Under the pieces are notes generated by a model. The model was not told the DNA's origin and searched no databases. It worked only from the letters and a program-made list of their open reading frames with translations. The position numbers and the translations under genes are program-made. A stretch of DNA of 27,800 nucleotides, from the NCBI GenBank assembly GCA_024640745.1, contig JAHEEL010000005.1, positions 1-27,800 of the forward strand. Direction: 5' to 3'. The stretch is from Actinomycetes bacterium (GTDB lineage: Bacteria > Actinomycetota > Acidimicrobiia > Spongiisociales > UBA5794). This document shows positions 1 to 7,045 of the stretch, piece after piece (within the stretch, counting starts at the first letter, position 1; every line of letters begins with the position of its first letter).

Positions 1-637
1 CCGTCGCGACGGCAAACAGCTCGGCCGGGCCGACCGCGCCGTAACTATCGACGAACCGCGGTTCTCCGGCGCGAAGATCGTTCAGCGCCTCGCTCATGAC
101 GCTCTCCCAGCGGCGGTATTCGTCTCGATTGCGGAGATCGGGCACGCCGCTCGCCGATCCGTCCGCCATGTCCAGCTTGTGGGCGAACTCGTGGAATACG
201 ACATTGCGGCCGCGTTCGGGGTGGCGCATGTCGGCGAGTACCTCGTCCCAGGAGAGCATGACCGGCCCGTGGAGCATGGCCTCACCGGCGAGGTTTGCCG
301 GACCGTCGCTGCTGATGCCGCCGTCGAGGTGGCGCGTTCCCGGTCTCACGGCCGTCGACGGGTACACGATGATGGCGGTGACGTCCCGGTACCACCCCGG
401 ATCCAGGCCGACGATCAAGCGGCAGGCCTGTGCCGCGATCGTGACGATCACATCGTCGGTCGGGTCGAAGCCGGCCGAGCCCTCGAAGCTCTTGGTGGCT
501 ACGAACTCAACGATGAGCTGCTCTAGAACGGCCTGCTGACCTGCGTCGGCAAGGGGCCACCAGGGCAGACGCTCCGTCAGGATTCCTCGCCACTCGAGCG
601 GCAGACCTCGACCTCGGGAAGATCGAGAGCGTCGCAT
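1..637 (-). CDS. mtfA: MtfA-family zinc peptidase (3' end outside window)
   Basis: The minus-strand frame opens with ATG at 637 behind a GGAGG ribosome-binding site and stays open to the window edge, giving 212 codons without a stop. It carries HEFAHKLDMADG (HEFAH at residues 149-153, bases 179-193) and later PAELFAV near residue 206. HExxH plus this downstream glutamate are the zinc ligands of the M90/MtfA family. In enterobacteria MtfA is a cytosolic aminopeptidase that binds the glucose repressor Mlc; its role in actinobacteria is not established and Mlc need not be the partner. The full family length is about 250-270 residues, so roughly 50 residues lie outside. The gene is divergent from the MscS gene across 185 bp. 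The family call is strong; the physiological role is open. Confidence 0.9.
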   Translation of the reverse strand, partial: MRRSRSSRGRGLPLEWRGILTERLPWWPLADAGQQAVLEQLIVEFVATKSFEGSAGFDPTDDVIVTIAAQACRLIVGLDPGWYRDVTAIIVYPSTAVRPGTRHLDGGISSDGPANLAGEAMLHGPVMLSWDEVLADMRHPERGRNVVFHEFAHKLDMADGSASGVPDLRNRDEYRRWESVMSEALNDLRAGEPRFVDSYGAVGPAELFAVAT

Positions 638-670
638 TGTCGTTGCTCCTCCGGCAGGTTCTTGCAGTGC

Positions 671-701
671 CACGGTGCGGGCGCCGCGCGGCCGCACCGT
701 G
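671..701. repeat. 10-bp inverted repeat upstream of mtfA
   Basis: CACGGTGCGG (671-680) and CCGCACCGTG (692-701) are perfectly complementary around an 11-base loop, 34 bp upstream of the mtfA start. It could be an operator or a leader hairpin; neither strand shows a U-run after it, so a terminator is unlikely. Confidence 0.55.
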
Positions 702-717
702 AAAGCCGGACGGTAGC

Positions 718-759
718 GGCGGCCGCCGAACATGCAGGACGGGGGGTTCGGTGGCCGCC
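718..759. repeat. 14-bp inverted repeat in the mtfA-mscS divergent region
   Basis: Bases 718-731 (GGCGGCCGCCGAAC) pair with 746-759 (GTTCGGTGGCCGCC) at 13 of 14 positions around a 14-base loop. With the neighbouring 671-701 repeat it makes the divergent promoter region highly structured. No open frame in it looks coding. Confidence 0.5.
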
Positions 760-810
760 TCCACCGGTGTGTGATGACCCGTTGATCCCGGGACGTGCGG
801 TTGACCTTCC

Positions 811-822
811 TAGACTGCTCAT
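811..822 (+). promoter_or_regulatory. -10 element for a likely leaderless mscS transcript
   Basis: TAGACT at 811-816 is followed by six bases and then the GTG start at 823. No Shine-Dalgarno sequence precedes the GTG. This spacing puts the transcription start on or beside the start codon, the typical layout of leaderless actinobacterial mRNAs. No convincing -35 is seen. Confidence 0.45.
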
Positions 823-1731
823 GTGACGGAGTGGCTTCAAGAGAACCTCGGAATGTCCCCGGACCTGTCGGTGCGAATCGCCGCCACGCTCGCCATCGTC
901 GTCATCGCGCTCATCGTCCGGTGGCTCGTCGTTCGCTCGCTGAACCGAACCGTCTCCGATGGCGACGTGCTGTTCAAGGCGAGGAAGGCGACCACGTACG
1001 TCACGATGGCCGTCTCCATCCTGCTGCTGATCTGGATCTGGCTGCCGTTCTTCGACGATCTCGGTACGTTCCTCGGTCTCCTCAGCGCCGGCCTCGCCAT
1101 CGCTCTGGCCGACGTGTTCTTGGATCTCGCCGGCTGGCTGTTCATCATGTTCCGGCGACCATTCCGCGTTGGCGACCGCATCGAGATCGACGGCACGGCA
1201 GGCGATGTCATCGATATCCGAGCGTTCCGGTTCACCATGCTCGAGATCAAGAACTGGGTCGACGCCGACCAGTCGACGGGCCGTCTGGTCCACGTCCCGA
1301 ACGGTCACCTCTTCAAGCATCCGACGGCCAACTACACGGAGGGGTTCTTCCACATCTGGCACGAGATCCCGGTGCTCGTCACGTTCGAATCGGACTGGCG
1401 CCGGGCGGAGGAGCTGATCCGGGAGGCCCTCGCGGCGCTCGCCATCAGCGAGGAGGAGCTTCGTCGTCACCAGGAGATCGCGAGCGAGAGTCGCGACTAC
1501 CTCATCAGGTTCCGACAGCTGAGACCGGCCGTCTACGTCTCCACCCGCGACAGCGGGGTGCTGCTGACTGCACGACTCCTGGTCGAGGCGCGTACCCGTC
1601 GCGGTATCGAGGACACGTTCTGGAGGACGGTGCTTACGGCTTTCGAAGCCGAGCCGACCGTCGAACTGGCCTACCCCACGGTGCGGACCTACCTCCGCGA
1701 CTCGATCGTCGTCGAGACCGACGGACCCTGA
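823..1731 (+). CDS. Small MscS-family mechanosensitive ion channel
   Basis: A 302-residue membrane protein. Hydrophobic helices lie near residues 20-38, 58-76 and 82-110. The third is the Gly/Ala-rich pore helix (GLLSAGLAIALADVFLD) running into the conserved PFRVGDRIEIDG segment at about 113-124, the hallmark of the MscS fold. The rest is the cytoplasmic beta and alpha/beta vestibule. MscS channels open under membrane tension and release solutes during hypo-osmotic shock. The GTG start follows the -10 element, which suggests leaderless translation. It stands alone, convergent with cysE. The channel call is strong; conductance and ion preference cannot be read from the sequence. Confidence 0.9.
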   Translation: MTEWLQENLGMSPDLSVRIAATLAIVVIALIVRWLVVRSLNRTVSDGDVLFKARKATTYVTMAVSILLLIWIWLPFFDDLGTFLGLLSAGLAIALADVFLDLAGWLFIMFRRPFRVGDRIEIDGTAGDVIDIRAFRFTMLEIKNWVDADQSTGRLVHVPNGHLFKHPTANYTEGFFHIWHEIPVLVTFESDWRRAEELIREALAALAISEEELRRHQEIASESRDYLIRFRQLRPAVYVSTRDSGVLLTARLLVEARTRRGIEDTFWRTVLTAFEAEPTVELAYPTVRTYLRDSIVVETDGP

Positions 1732-1756
1732 AGCCGGGGCCACACTGGGAGGGTGT

Positions 1757-1783
1757 CGATCGGACGGGGTGATGTACCGATCG
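1757..1783. terminator. Possible bidirectional hairpin between mscS and cysE
   Basis: CGATCGG (1757-1763) and CCGATCG (1777-1783) form a 7-bp stem with a 13-base loop in the 54-bp gap between convergent genes. There is no U-run on either side, so efficient intrinsic termination is uncertain. Confidence 0.35.
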
Positions 1784-1785
1784 GC

Positions 1786-2538
1786 CTAGATCCCGGCACC
1801 CTGCACCAGGGAGGGTTCGGCGGCCGGCGGAGCGCTCAGGGCGTCGCCGTTCACCCGCTCTTCGAGTTGCTGCACGCGCTCGACGAGCACCTCGAGCACC
1901 CGCACGGCGTGGTCGTCTTTGCTCTCCTCGAGATGCACGGTCATCGGAGGCTGCCCCTCCACGTGTTTGTCGAGCACTCGGCCGCTGAGACCCACCACCG
2001 TGGCGCCCGAGGGGACGTCCTTCACCACGATCGCTCCGGCGCCGACGCGAGCTCCCGCTCCGACGGTGACGGCTCCGAGGACCTTGGCGCCCGCCCCCAC
2101 GACAACGCGGTCCCCAATGGTGGGATGGCGCTTGCGGTGCTCGAGGCTCGTTCCGCCGAGCGTGACACCCTGGTAGAGCATCACGTCATCACCGATCTCG
2201 GTGGTCTCGCCGATCACGATGCTCATGCCGTGATCGATGACGAACCGCCGCCCGATCGTCGCTCCGGGATGGATCTCGATGCCGGTGAACATGCGGTTGA
2301 CATGGCTGACGAATCGGGCCGAGAACGTGTGGCCGCGCGTCCACAGACGATGGGCAATCCGGTGCATCTGCACGGCATGGAACCCCGGGTACAGGATGAG
2401 CACCTCCGGGACACTGCGCGCGGCCGGATCGTGATCGAAGATGGCCTGCACGTCCTCGCCCCACCGCCCGAAGAGGCGCAGCCACCGCCGGGTCGGAGTG
2501 CGGCCCGCTTTCGGTGCAAGCTCGATTCGCCGCGTCAT
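1786..2538 (-). CDS. cysE: Serine O-acetyltransferase
   Basis: CysE transfers acetyl from acetyl-CoA to L-serine, giving O-acetylserine, the substrate of the CysK encoded just upstream. The 250-residue protein has the N-terminal DHDPAARS segment typical of the family, then a left-handed beta-helix of hexapeptide repeats from about residue 90. The repeat region includes DHGMSIVIGETTEIGDD and YQGVTLGGTS with the catalytic Asp-His. A tail of about 45 residues follows the repeats. The ATG overlaps the cysK stop as ATGA (2535-2538), so translation is probably coupled and both genes sit under the cysK leader. The tail has no CysK-docking C-terminal motif that I can vouch for beyond its terminal GI, which matches the C-terminal Ile used in the classical cysteine synthase complex. 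Confidence 0.95.
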   Translation of the reverse strand: MTRRIELAPKAGRTPTRRWLRLFGRWGEDVQAIFDHDPAARSVPEVLILYPGFHAVQMHRIAHRLWTRGHTFSARFVSHVNRMFTGIEIHPGATIGRRFVIDHGMSIVIGETTEIGDDVMLYQGVTLGGTSLEHRKRHPTIGDRVVVGAGAKVLGAVTVGAGARVGAGAIVVKDVPSGATVVGLSGRVLDKHVEGQPPMTVHLEESKDDHAVRVLEVLVERVQQLEERVNGDALSAPPAAEPSLVQGAGI

Positions 2539-3485
2539 GACCGCTCCGCGGGTTCAGTGGATTGAGCCAGTCCAGACGAGAGGTAGCGCTCGCCGGTGTC
2601 GGGCAGCAACACGACGATCAGACGGTCCTCCATCTCGGGTCGCCCGGCGATCTCGAGGGCCGCGTGGAGTGCGGCTCCGCTCGAGATCCCGGCAAGGATG
2701 CCCTCGCTCCTGGCGAGGCATCGCGCGGCGGTGAAAGCGTCGTCGTTCTCGATCCGGATGATCTCGTCGATGATGTCCGTGTTCAGCACATTCGGAACGA
2801 AACCCGCCCCGATCCCCTGAATCTTGTGCGGTCCCGGCTTGCCTCCCGACAGGACGGGAGAATCGGCCGGTTCAACGGCCACGACGCGGACCGCGGGGTT
2901 CCGCGCCTTCAGGACTTCACCAACTCCGGTGATCGTCCCGCCCGTTCCGACACCCGCAACGAAGACGTCCACCGCCCCATCGGTATCCGACCAGATTTCC
3001 TCGGCCGTGGTGCGTCGGTGCACGTCCGGATTCGCAGGATTCGAGAACTGACGCAGCATGGCTGCGTCCGGCATCTCAGCTACGAGCTGCTCCGCCCTCG
3101 CGATCGCTCCGTTCATACCGTCGGTTCCCTGTGTCAGCACGAGTTCGGCGCCGAGCAGGCTGAGGAGCTCTCGACGTTCAACGCTCATCGAGTCAGGCAT
3201 GGTGAGCACGAGTCGGTAGCCCTTGGCGGCGGCCACCGAGGCGAGCCCAATTCCGGTGTTCCCGCTCGTCGGCTCTACCAGCGTGGTCTGGCCCGGCGTA
3301 ATAGCCCCCGCCGCTTCGGCTGCGGCGACCATGTTCAGCCCGATGCGGTCTTTGACGCTCGAGAGCGGATTGAACGATTCCAGTTTGGCCGCGATGCGTC
3401 CGCCACCGGGCGGTGACATGCGGCCCAGTTCGACGAGCGGGGTGTGGCCGATGGTTTCGGTGATATTGAGAAGTATCTGTCCCAT
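2535..3485 (-). CDS. cysK: Cysteine synthase A (O-acetylserine sulfhydrylase)
   Basis: CysK makes L-cysteine from O-acetylserine and sulfide using pyridoxal phosphate. The 316-residue length is normal. SSVKDRIG carries the PLP lysine (Lys45), PTSGNTGIG (about 72-80) is the substrate-binding loop, and GVGTGGTITG is the PLP phosphate-binding loop. The ATG at 3485 has GGAGG nine bases upstream. That Shine-Dalgarno lies only four bases past a U-run that follows a strong hairpin, which itself follows a cysteine-rich leader ORF. Expression is therefore probably attenuated when cysteine is plentiful. cysE follows with an ATGA overlap. A cystathionine beta-synthase or CysM identity is less likely, given the CysK-like motifs and the cysE partner. 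Confidence 0.95.
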   Translation of the reverse strand: MGQILLNITETIGHTPLVELGRMSPPGGGRIAAKLESFNPLSSVKDRIGLNMVAAAEAAGAITPGQTTLVEPTSGNTGIGLASVAAAKGYRLVLTMPDSMSVERRELLSLLGAELVLTQGTDGMNGAIARAEQLVAEMPDAAMLRQFSNPANPDVHRRTTAEEIWSDTDGAVDVFVAGVGTGGTITGVGEVLKARNPAVRVVAVEPADSPVLSGGKPGPHKIQGIGAGFVPNVLNTDIIDEIIRIENDDAFTAARCLARSEGILAGISSGAALHAALEIAGRPEMEDRLIVVLLPDTGERYLSSGLAQSTEPAERS

Positions 3486-3502
3486 GATCGGGATCCTCCA
3501 TA

Positions 3503-3534
3503 GAAAACGGCCCGGGCTTTGTACCGCGGGCCGT
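3503..3534 (-). terminator. Attenuator-type terminator hairpin before cysK
   Basis: In the minus-strand transcript ACGGCCCG (3534-3527) pairs perfectly with CGGGCCGU (3514-3507), with a 12-base loop, followed by UUUC. The hairpin sits between the stop of the cysteine-rich leader ORF (3557) and the cysK Shine-Dalgarno (3499-3495). A competing pairing is possible: the self-complementary CCGCGG at 3577-3582, inside the leader ORF, matches CCGCGG at 3524-3529, which overlaps the terminator 5' arm. That makes it a candidate antiterminator. Confidence 0.75.
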
Positions 3535-3556
3535 GTGCGTCAGGGTCTTGTGGGGT

Positions 3557-3640
3557 TCAGGAACGGCAACATCGATCCGCGGCGAGCTCTGCGCACGCAC
3601 AAGCGCAGCAGCAGCGGCGGGTCGAGTCGGTCGTGTACAT
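3557..3640 (-). CDS. Polycysteine leader peptide of the cysK-cysE operon
   Basis: A 27-codon ORF starting with ATG at 3640. Residues 10-16 read CCCACAC and residues 24-25 are CC, so seven of 27 residues are cysteine, far above chance and unlike the flanking proteins. The -10 hexamer TAGGAT (3653-3648) ends seven bases before the ATG and there is no Shine-Dalgarno, so the message is probably leaderless. Leaderless polycysteine ORFs that attenuate downstream operons in response to cysteine are described in mycobacteria. Here the peptide precedes a hairpin/U-run and then cysK-cysE, the matching biosynthetic genes. Inferred role: ribosomes stall at the Cys codons when charged tRNA-Cys is scarce, which changes leader folding and lets cysK be expressed. 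The peptide itself probably has no other function. Confidence 0.8.
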   Translation of the reverse strand: MYTTDSTRRCCCACACAELAADRCCRS

Positions 3641-3653
3641 AGACAGGATCCTA
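3641..3653 (-). promoter_or_regulatory. -10 element of the cysteine leader transcript
   Basis: TAGGAT (minus strand, 3653-3648) lies seven bases before the leader-peptide ATG, placing the transcription start at or next to the A of ATG. No good -35 is visible. The region where it would lie overlaps the 19-bp palindrome at 3667-3685, so promoter access may be controlled by a bound protein. Confidence 0.55.
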
Positions 3654-3666
3654 GGGCCGGCACGCG

Positions 3667-3685
3667 GACAAGCGCAGCGCTTGTC
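3667..3685. promoter_or_regulatory. 19-bp perfect palindrome, candidate operator
   Basis: GACAAGCGC-A-GCGCTTGTC is a perfect inverted repeat with a single central base. It lies between the leaderless cys transcript start (about 3640, minus) and the divergent cupin gene (3756, plus), overlapping the expected -35 zone of the cys promoter. Its length and symmetry suit a dimeric regulator. The regulator is unknown. Confidence 0.6.
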
Positions 3686-3713
3686 GCGGCGCAGTCGTTG
3701 CGCGCGGAGGGGG

Positions 3714-3747
3714 TAGCCTCGAGCCCGTCGCCGACGAGCACGAGAGG
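3714..3747 (+). promoter_or_regulatory. Possible -10 and ribosome-binding site of the cupin gene
   Basis: TAGCCT at 3714-3719 could serve as a -10. GAGAGG near 3741-3746 is a reasonable Shine-Dalgarno before the ATG at 3756. No clear -35 is seen, so the promoter part is weak. Confidence 0.3.
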
Positions 3748-3755
3748 TCGAATTC

Positions 3756-4109
3756 ATGGAGAACGATTTCCCCGACTTCATCAGAGCACTGCCGCATCCT
3801 GACGTCGAAACCGCTCTGGACTGCTACCTCTCGTCGGGAGATCGGGGGTTGGTCATGTTCTACGAGGCTCGCGACGAGGATGCCGTTGTCCCCGAACACG
3901 TCCACGGCGATCAGTGGGGCATCGTCCTGAGCGGAATGGTCCGCATGCAGATCGGCGACAAGAGCGCGGAGTATGGGCGGGGTGAGACCTACTTCGTTCC
4001 CGGGGGTGTTCCCCACGTCACGTGGGTGGCGGCCGGGACGCGGGGGCTCGACGTCTTCGAGGAGCACGATCGGTACGTGCCGCCGACGGAAGTGCCGTCC
4101 CCCGACTGA
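3756..4109 (+). CDS. Small single-domain cupin protein
   Basis: A 117-residue protein with one cupin barrel. HVHGDQWGIVLSG (His48, His50, with Gln53 near the usual Glu position) is cupin motif 1. GGVPHVTW with His87 is motif 2. Three histidines could hold a metal ion; the usual motif-1 glutamate is not obvious. Small cupins range from isomerases and dioxygenases to metal or ligand sensors, so no reaction can be assigned. It is divergent from the cysK leader and shares the palindrome-bearing region, so a link to sulfur or thiol chemistry is possible but unproven. The ATG at 3756 has GAGAGG upstream. Confidence 0.8.
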   Translation: MENDFPDFIRALPHPDVETALDCYLSSGDRGLVMFYEARDEDAVVPEHVHGDQWGIVLSGMVRMQIGDKSAEYGRGETYFVPGGVPHVTWVAAGTRGLDVFEEHDRYVPPTEVPSPD

Positions 4110-4194
4110 GGACGAAGCGCTCGCCCCCGGCATGCTGCGGGCCCGGATAGCGGGCTGCCATCGCTGCGTGCGCGTCGTAGGGCAGAATGGGGGG

Positions 4195-6672
4195 ATGGCG
4201 GGTTCACCCACCGAACGGCAGGGGACGCTTGGCACTTTTGCCGGGGTGTTCACGCCGTCGATCCTCACGATCCTCGGGATCATCCTGTTCCTGCGGATGG
4301 GATACGTCGTCGGCAACGCGGGTCTCGCCCAGACGCTGCTGATCATCGGCCTCGCAACCGGCGTCGCGGTCCTCACGAGCATTTCGCTGGCCGCCATCGC
4401 CACCAACATCGAGGTCAAGGGGGGCGGTGACTACTACCTGATCTCGCGGACACTTGGCGTTGAGTTCGGCGGCGCCATCGGCGTCGTGCTGTTCCTGGCC
4501 CAGTCGGTCTCGGTCGGTTTCTACGCCATCGGCTTCGGAGAGGTCACCGCCGACCTCGTTGGCCTCGACTCGAAGATCGCCGTGCAGGTGATCGCGCTCG
4601 TTGCCGTCCTGATCCTCTTCGGGTTCACGTGGGCCGGGGCCGACGTGGCGAGCCGCTTCCAGTTCGTCGTCATGGCCTTCCTCGTGGCCGCCCTGATCTC
4701 GTTCTACGCCGGCGCGCTCGGCACGTCGGAGACGACGATCCTCGATCAATCGTGGTCCTCGCCTCCAGAGGCGCTCGGTTTCTGGGCGATCTTCGCCATC
4801 TTCTTCCCGGCGGTCACCGGCTTCACCCAGGGCGTCAGCATGTCCGGGGATCTGAAGGACCCGTCGAGGAGCCTTCCGCTCGGGACGTTCGCCGCCGTGG
4901 GCCTGTCGACGGTCGTCTACGTCACCGTGGCTTTCGTCATTGCTGCATCGGTTCCTCAGCTTCGCCTGGTCGACGACACCGGCGAGGCGATGCGGTCGAT
5001 CGCGCTCATCGGCCCCCTCATCGTGTTGGGGGTGATTGCTGCAACGCTCTCGTCGGCGATGGCCTCGTTCCTCGGTGCACCGCGCATTCTCCAGTCGCTG
5101 GCGTCCGATCGTGTGTTTCCCGCACTCCACTTCTTCGCTGCGGGCCATGGACCGCAGGCAAACCCCCGTCGCGCCGCCGTCCTCTCACTGATCATTGCCC
5201 TGCTCACCCTGGGCCTCGGCAGCCTGGACGCCATCGCAGCTGTCGTCTCGATGTTCTTCCTCATCTCGTACGGCTTGCTCAACTACGCCACCTACTGGGA
5301 GGCGCGGGCAAAGAGCCCGGCGTTTCGGCCACGGTTCCGATTCTTCGATCAGCGGCTCAGCCTCCTCGGGGCGGCGGCGTGCCTCGGCGCGATGCTGGCC
5401 ATCAACGTCATTGCCGGAGCAGCCGCTCTGGCCGTGATGTTCGTGGTCTATCAGTATCTATCTCGCCGAGGGGGACCGGAGCGCTGGGCCGATTCGGCAT
5501 CGTCGCATCACTTCCAGCGTGCAACGGAGAGCATCCGGGCGCTCTCGAAGGAGGAACACCACGCCAGGAACTGGCGGCCACAGATCCTCGCTTTCTCAGC
5601 CGACCCGACCCGCCGTGAGCGGCTTCTCCGATTCGCTTCGTGGCTCGAGGGTGGGAGCGGGCTCACCGTCGCGATGCGCGTGCTGCAGGGTGAGGGCGCG
5701 GCCATGCGTCGCGAGCGTGACGCCGCCGCGGTGGAACTGACGGCTGAGATCGAGGAGCTCGGCATCGATGTCTACTCCCGGGTAGTGCTCGCGGCGGATG
5801 GGATGGAGGCGCTTCCGGTCGTGGTGCAGTCTTTCGGCGTCGGCGCCCTCAAAGCGAACACGGCGCTGTTCGGCTGGCCGGAGAGCCCCTCGGAGGAACG
5901 GCGCGTGTTGTACGTCCGCTCGCTGCGCGACGTGGCTCGTCTCGGGGTCAACGTCGTCACGATGTCGAGCGACGAGCAGCGATGGGGCGCCTTGATGGGG
6001 CGATCGAAGCGCGAGCGGAGGATCGATGTCTGGTGGAGCGACGATGACTCGAGTCGCCTGGCCCTGCTGACGGCCTATCTCTTCACGCGCACTGCCGCGT
6101 GGTCGAGAGCGAAGATCCGGGTTCTGGCCGCGGCAACCGCGGATGGACTCCTGGAGACACGATCGGACCTGCAGGGCATGCTTGCCGAGGCGCGAATCGA
6201 TGCCGAGGCCGTCTGTCTCGTGGATCCCGATCAAGCCGCGATTGTGAGCGCGTGTGCGGACGCCGCTCTGGTTCTGGTCGCGATGCGAATCCGCGGGGAT
6301 GCAACGCTCGACGCGCAGGGCGGCGATTTGGATCTCCTGCTCCGGAGGCTGCCGATGACCGCTGCGGTGCTGGCCGGCGAACCGGTCGATCTCCTCGCAG
6401 GACCCGAGTCGGGCCACCATGTCACGCTGGCTGAAGCCGAAGAGGCCCTTGTTGAGGCCAAGGCGCGCCTCAAGACGGTGGAAGGGCATCTCTCCGAGGC
6501 GACGGCAGCCGTCGACGACGCACGCCTCTGGGCCGTGCCGGACGATCCGGAAGACGAAGCGGAGATCGAGGAGCTCAGCCGCCGGCGCGACACGGTGCTC
6601 CGACGAACCATGAAGGCGAGAGCCCGGGTCGAGCTGGCACAGGCCGAGGTCGACCGAGTGCTCGGTGGATAG
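4195..6672 (+). CDS. SLC12-type cation-chloride cotransporter-like permease
   Basis: An 825-residue APC-superfamily membrane protein. The first 430 or so residues hold about 12 membrane helices. They begin with LGTFAGVFTPSILTILG and ILFLRMGYVVGNAGL, the signature first helix of Na-K-2Cl and K-Cl cotransporters. The C-terminal half is cytosolic: RNWRPQILAF opens the domain, RIDVWWSDDDSSRLALL matches the SLC12 C-terminal motif, and an acidic coiled-coil-like stretch lies at about 745-825. The frame is open further upstream into the cupin gene, but the ATG at 4195 directly precedes the conserved segment and follows a G-run and a CAGAAT -10-like box. Likely role: coupled cation/chloride or amino-acid transport in osmotic balance. 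The transported ions are not determinable here. Confidence 0.88.
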   Translation: MAGSPTERQGTLGTFAGVFTPSILTILGIILFLRMGYVVGNAGLAQTLLIIGLATGVAVLTSISLAAIATNIEVKGGGDYYLISRTLGVEFGGAIGVVLFLAQSVSVGFYAIGFGEVTADLVGLDSKIAVQVIALVAVLILFGFTWAGADVASRFQFVVMAFLVAALISFYAGALGTSETTILDQSWSSPPEALGFWAIFAIFFPAVTGFTQGVSMSGDLKDPSRSLPLGTFAAVGLSTVVYVTVAFVIAASVPQLRLVDDTGEAMRSIALIGPLIVLGVIAATLSSAMASFLGAPRILQSLASDRVFPALHFFAAGHGPQANPRRAAVLSLIIALLTLGLGSLDAIAAVVSMFFLISYGLLNYATYWEARAKSPAFRPRFRFFDQRLSLLGAAACLGAMLAINVIAGAAALAVMFVVYQYLSRRGGPERWADSASSHHFQRATESIRALSKEEHHARNWRPQILAFSADPTRRERLLRFASWLEGGSGLTVAMRVLQGEGAAMRRERDAAAVELTAEIEELGIDVYSRVVLAADGMEALPVVVQSFGVGALKANTALFGWPESPSEERRVLYVRSLRDVARLGVNVVTMSSDEQRWGALMGRSKRERRIDVWWSDDDSSRLALLTAYLFTRTAAWSRAKIRVLAAATADGLLETRSDLQGMLAEARIDAEAVCLVDPDQAAIVSACADAALVLVAMRIRGDATLDAQGGDLDLLLRRLPMTAAVLAGEPVDLLAGPESGHHVTLAEAEEALVEAKARLKTVEGHLSEATAAVDDARLWAVPDDPEDEAEIEELSRRRDTVLRRTMKARARVELAQAEVDRVLGG

Positions 6673-6751
6673 CCGTCGGCCCATTGCCGGGAATGCCGAT
6701 AGTCCCGCGCGGCCGGTCCGATCGCTGGTAGCGTTCGGGAAAGATCGTCAA

Positions 6752-6758
6752 GGGAGGA
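6752..6758 (+). promoter_or_regulatory. Ribosome-binding site setting the start of the 61-residue membrane protein
   Basis: GGGAGGA lies eight bases before the ATG at 6767 and fixes that ATG as the start. An in-frame extension upstream has no such signal. Confidence 0.7.
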
Positions 6759-6766
6759 CGGACACA

Positions 6767-6952
6767 ATGGGAGACTTCCTGAAGGCCCTGCTCGCTGCGT
6801 TCATCGCGTTTGCGATCTTCACGTTCCCGGCAACGTGGCTGCTGATGCTGTTTCTCGGCAACATCGGTTGGGAGTTGTCGTACATCGGCACCCTGCCGAT
6901 GGGCATTCTCGTATCCATACTCCTCGGTGGAGTGCTCAGCCGCCCCTGGTAG
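6767..6952 (+). CDS. 61-residue two-helix membrane protein of unknown function
   Basis: A short protein made almost wholly of two hydrophobic segments, about residues 4-29 and 34-57, joined by a short turn containing NIGWE. A strong Shine-Dalgarno (GGGAGGA) precedes the ATG, and a strong terminator hairpin follows 32 bp after the stop, which supports a real, independently transcribed gene. I recognise no family. It lies 94 bp downstream of the SLC12-like transporter on the same strand, so an accessory role is possible but nothing in the sequence shows it. Confidence 0.75.
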   Translation: MGDFLKALLAAFIAFAIFTFPATWLLMLFLGNIGWELSYIGTLPMGILVSILLGGVLSRPW

Positions 6953-6984
6953 CCGTCGAGAGGCGTACCGCGACCTCAGAGGCG

Positions 6985-7012
6985 GGAACCGGCTCCGTCG
7001 GGAGCCGGTTCC
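6985..7012. terminator. Strong 12-bp hairpin between convergent genes
   Basis: GGAACCGGCTCC (6985-6996) and GGAGCCGGTTCC (7001-7012) are perfectly complementary around a GTCG loop. The hairpin lies between the stop of the 61-residue gene and the stop of the convergent DUF2510 gene, so it can serve both strands. Only a mixed T-rich run (TCTCGTCTTT) follows on the plus strand. Confidence 0.75.
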
Positions 7013-7045
7013 TCTCGTCTTTGACTCTTGCGATGCGTTGAGGGC

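Noticed and set aside
3641..3781. N-terminal extension of the cysteine-rich ORF to 3781
   Set aside because: The extended frame crosses the predicted promoter and the divergent cupin start; the leaderless ATG at 3640 explains the signals better.
3973..4194. In-frame upstream extension of the SLC12-like transporter into the cupin gene
   Set aside because: The extension overlaps the cupin CDS, has no membrane or domain character, and the ATG at 4195 directly precedes the conserved N-terminal motif.
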